Shown in pieces: positions 13,764 to 14,637 of a DNA stretch of 14,637 nucleotides. Made by a program: the position numbers and the translations under genes. Every line of letters starts with the position of its first letter. Position 1 is the stretch's first letter. The DNA comes from Paracoccaceae bacterium (GTDB lineage: Bacteria; Pseudomonadota; Alphaproteobacteria; Rhodobacterales; Rhodobacteraceae): contig JALSHL010000206.1 in assembly GCA_026982255.1 (NCBI GenBank), positions 1 to 14,637 on the forward strand. Reading direction: 5' to 3'. The notes under the pieces were generated by a model, which was given only the letters and a program-made list of their open reading frames with translations, made no database searches and was not told the origin of the DNA.

Positions 13764-14637
13764 CTATTCACCGTCAAGGCGCCGCAAGCGGCGGATCAGG
13801 CTCGAGGTATCCCAGCGGTTGCCGCCCATGTTCTGCACATCCTTGTAGAACTGGTCGATTTGCGCCGTCACCGGCAGGCTGGCACCGTTCGCGTCGGCCT
13901 CGCCCAGACAAATCCCCAGATCCTTGCGCATCCAGTCCACGGCAAAACCGAAGTCGAACTCGTCATCGAGCATGGTATAGCCGCGGTTCTCCATCTGCCA
14001 GCTTCCGGCGGCACCCTTGGAGATCACATCGACCACTGCCTTGCCGTCCAGACCGGCCTTCTGCGCGAAATGCAGCCCCTCGGACAGGCCCTGCACCAGT
14101 CCGGCAATGCATATCTGGTTCACCATCTTGGTCAGCTGCCCGGCACCGCTCTCGCCCATCAGGCGGGTGGAGCGGGCAAAGCTTCCGATCAGCGGTTCGG
14201 CCACAGCATAGGGCGCGGCATCGCCACCGCACATCACCGTCAGAACCCCGTTTTCGGCCCCTGCCTGCCCGCCGGACACCGGCGCGTCGATAAAGTCGAA
14301 ACCGCCCGCCTGCGCCGCCGCATACAGTTCCCGCGCAACCGCGGCCGAGGCCGTCGTATGATCGACAAACACCGTGCCCTTGCCCATGGCACCAAAGGCG
14401 CCGTTCTCGCCAATGGTAATGCTGCGCAGATCGTCGTCGTTCCCCACACAGGCGAAGGCCACATCGACGCCTGCAACCGCTTCGGCCGGCGTTTCGGCAA
14501 AGGCTCCGCCGTGTTCAGCCGCCCATTTTTCCGCCTTGGCGGTGGTGCGGTTGTAAACGGTAACCTCGTGCCCTGCCGCCTTCAGATGCCCCGCCATCGG
14601 GTAGCCCATGACCCCGAGACCCAGAAACGCTACCTTT
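13764..14637 (-). CDS. NAD(P)-dependent beta-hydroxyacid dehydrogenase (5' end beyond right edge)
   Basis: At least 290 residues are visible; the frame stays open to the right edge, and the first visible residues KVAFLGLGVMGYPMAG are the N-terminal Rossmann motif, so only a few codons are missing. It belongs to the 3-hydroxyisobutyrate dehydrogenase/tartronate semialdehyde reductase family and oxidises or reduces a beta-hydroxyacid. The family features seen are GxGxxG, DAPVSGGQAG (substrate loop), the catalytic lysine (Lys170 of the visible part) in KMVNQ, and the C-terminal MRKDLG. The KxxNQ form resembles GarR (tartronate semialdehyde reductase) rather than the more usual KxxNN, but this does not fix the substrate. 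The internal ATG at 14609 would cut off the nucleotide-binding motif and is not the start. Confidence 0.88.
   Translation of the reverse strand, partial: KVAFLGLGVMGYPMAGHLKAAGHEVTVYNRTTAKAEKWAAEHGGAFAETPAEAVAGVDVAFACVGNDDDLRSITIGENGAFGAMGKGTVFVDHTTASAAVARELYAAAQAGGFDFIDAPVSGGQAGAENGVLTVMCGGDAAPYAVAEPLIGSFARSTRLMGESGAGQLTKMVNQICIAGLVQGLSEGLHFAQKAGLDGKAVVDVISKGAAGSWQMENRGYTMLDDEFDFGFAVDWMRKDLGICLGEADANGASLPVTAQIDQFYKDVQNMGGNRWDTSSLIRRLRRLDGE

Overview
The window looks like chromosomal DNA of an alphaproteobacterium, most likely a Rhodobacteraceae/Roseobacter-group member. The reasons are high GC with strongly GC-biased third positions, TRAP transporters with Tat-type binding proteins, and above all a complete bhcR-bhcABCD gene set, which is typical of that group. 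No mobile element, CRISPR array or rRNA was seen.

Region 1 (1-4698, minus strand) is an operon read right to left: a Tat-exported TRAP substrate-binding protein (dctP type), the small and large TRAP permease subunits (dctQ, dctM), an amidase-signature hydrolase that overlaps dctM by a GTGA junction if its upstream start is used, and the first 34 codons of a small membrane protein cut by the window edge. The three TRAP proteins resemble the 'mannitol/chloroaromatic' (FcbT/TakP-like) group, which tends to bind 2-oxo and other small organic acids. A hairpin sits between dctP and dctQ.

Region 2 (4774-5687) holds a six-helix ferric-reductase-like haem membrane protein (minus strand, TTG start). 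It is flanked by two hairpin/T-tract terminators, and a promoter-like pair lies upstream of the second of them.

Region 3 (5713-11028) is the core of the window: the beta-hydroxyaspartate cycle cluster. bhcA (aspartate-glyoxylate aminotransferase), bhcB (beta-hydroxyaspartate dehydratase), bhcC (beta-hydroxyaspartate aldolase) and bhcD (iminosuccinate reductase) are packed with 9-12 bp gaps on the minus strand. The IclR-type regulator bhcR is divergent, across a 222-bp AT-rich promoter region with inverted repeats. Together these enzymes turn two glyoxylate (C2) into one oxaloacetate (C4) without losing carbon. The cycle is described in the literature, so it is not new, but automatic annotation usually labels these genes only by superfamily.

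Region 4 (11030-13246) is housekeeping: tRNA-Gly(UCC) with its own promoter, glmU for UDP-GlcNAc synthesis, and an AlkD-type DNA glycosylase overlapping glmU by ATGA.

Region 5 (13233-14637) has a small ArsR-family regulator convergent with and overlapping alkD. Its upstream region carries two copies of a perfect palindrome (core ACTAAACCGGTTTAGT), one of them extending to 32 bp. It ends in a 3-hydroxyisobutyrate/tartronate-semialdehyde reductase family dehydrogenase cut by the right edge.

The long plus-strand reading frames opposite the TRAP and bhc genes (one of 1390 codons) are judged to be shadows of codon bias.
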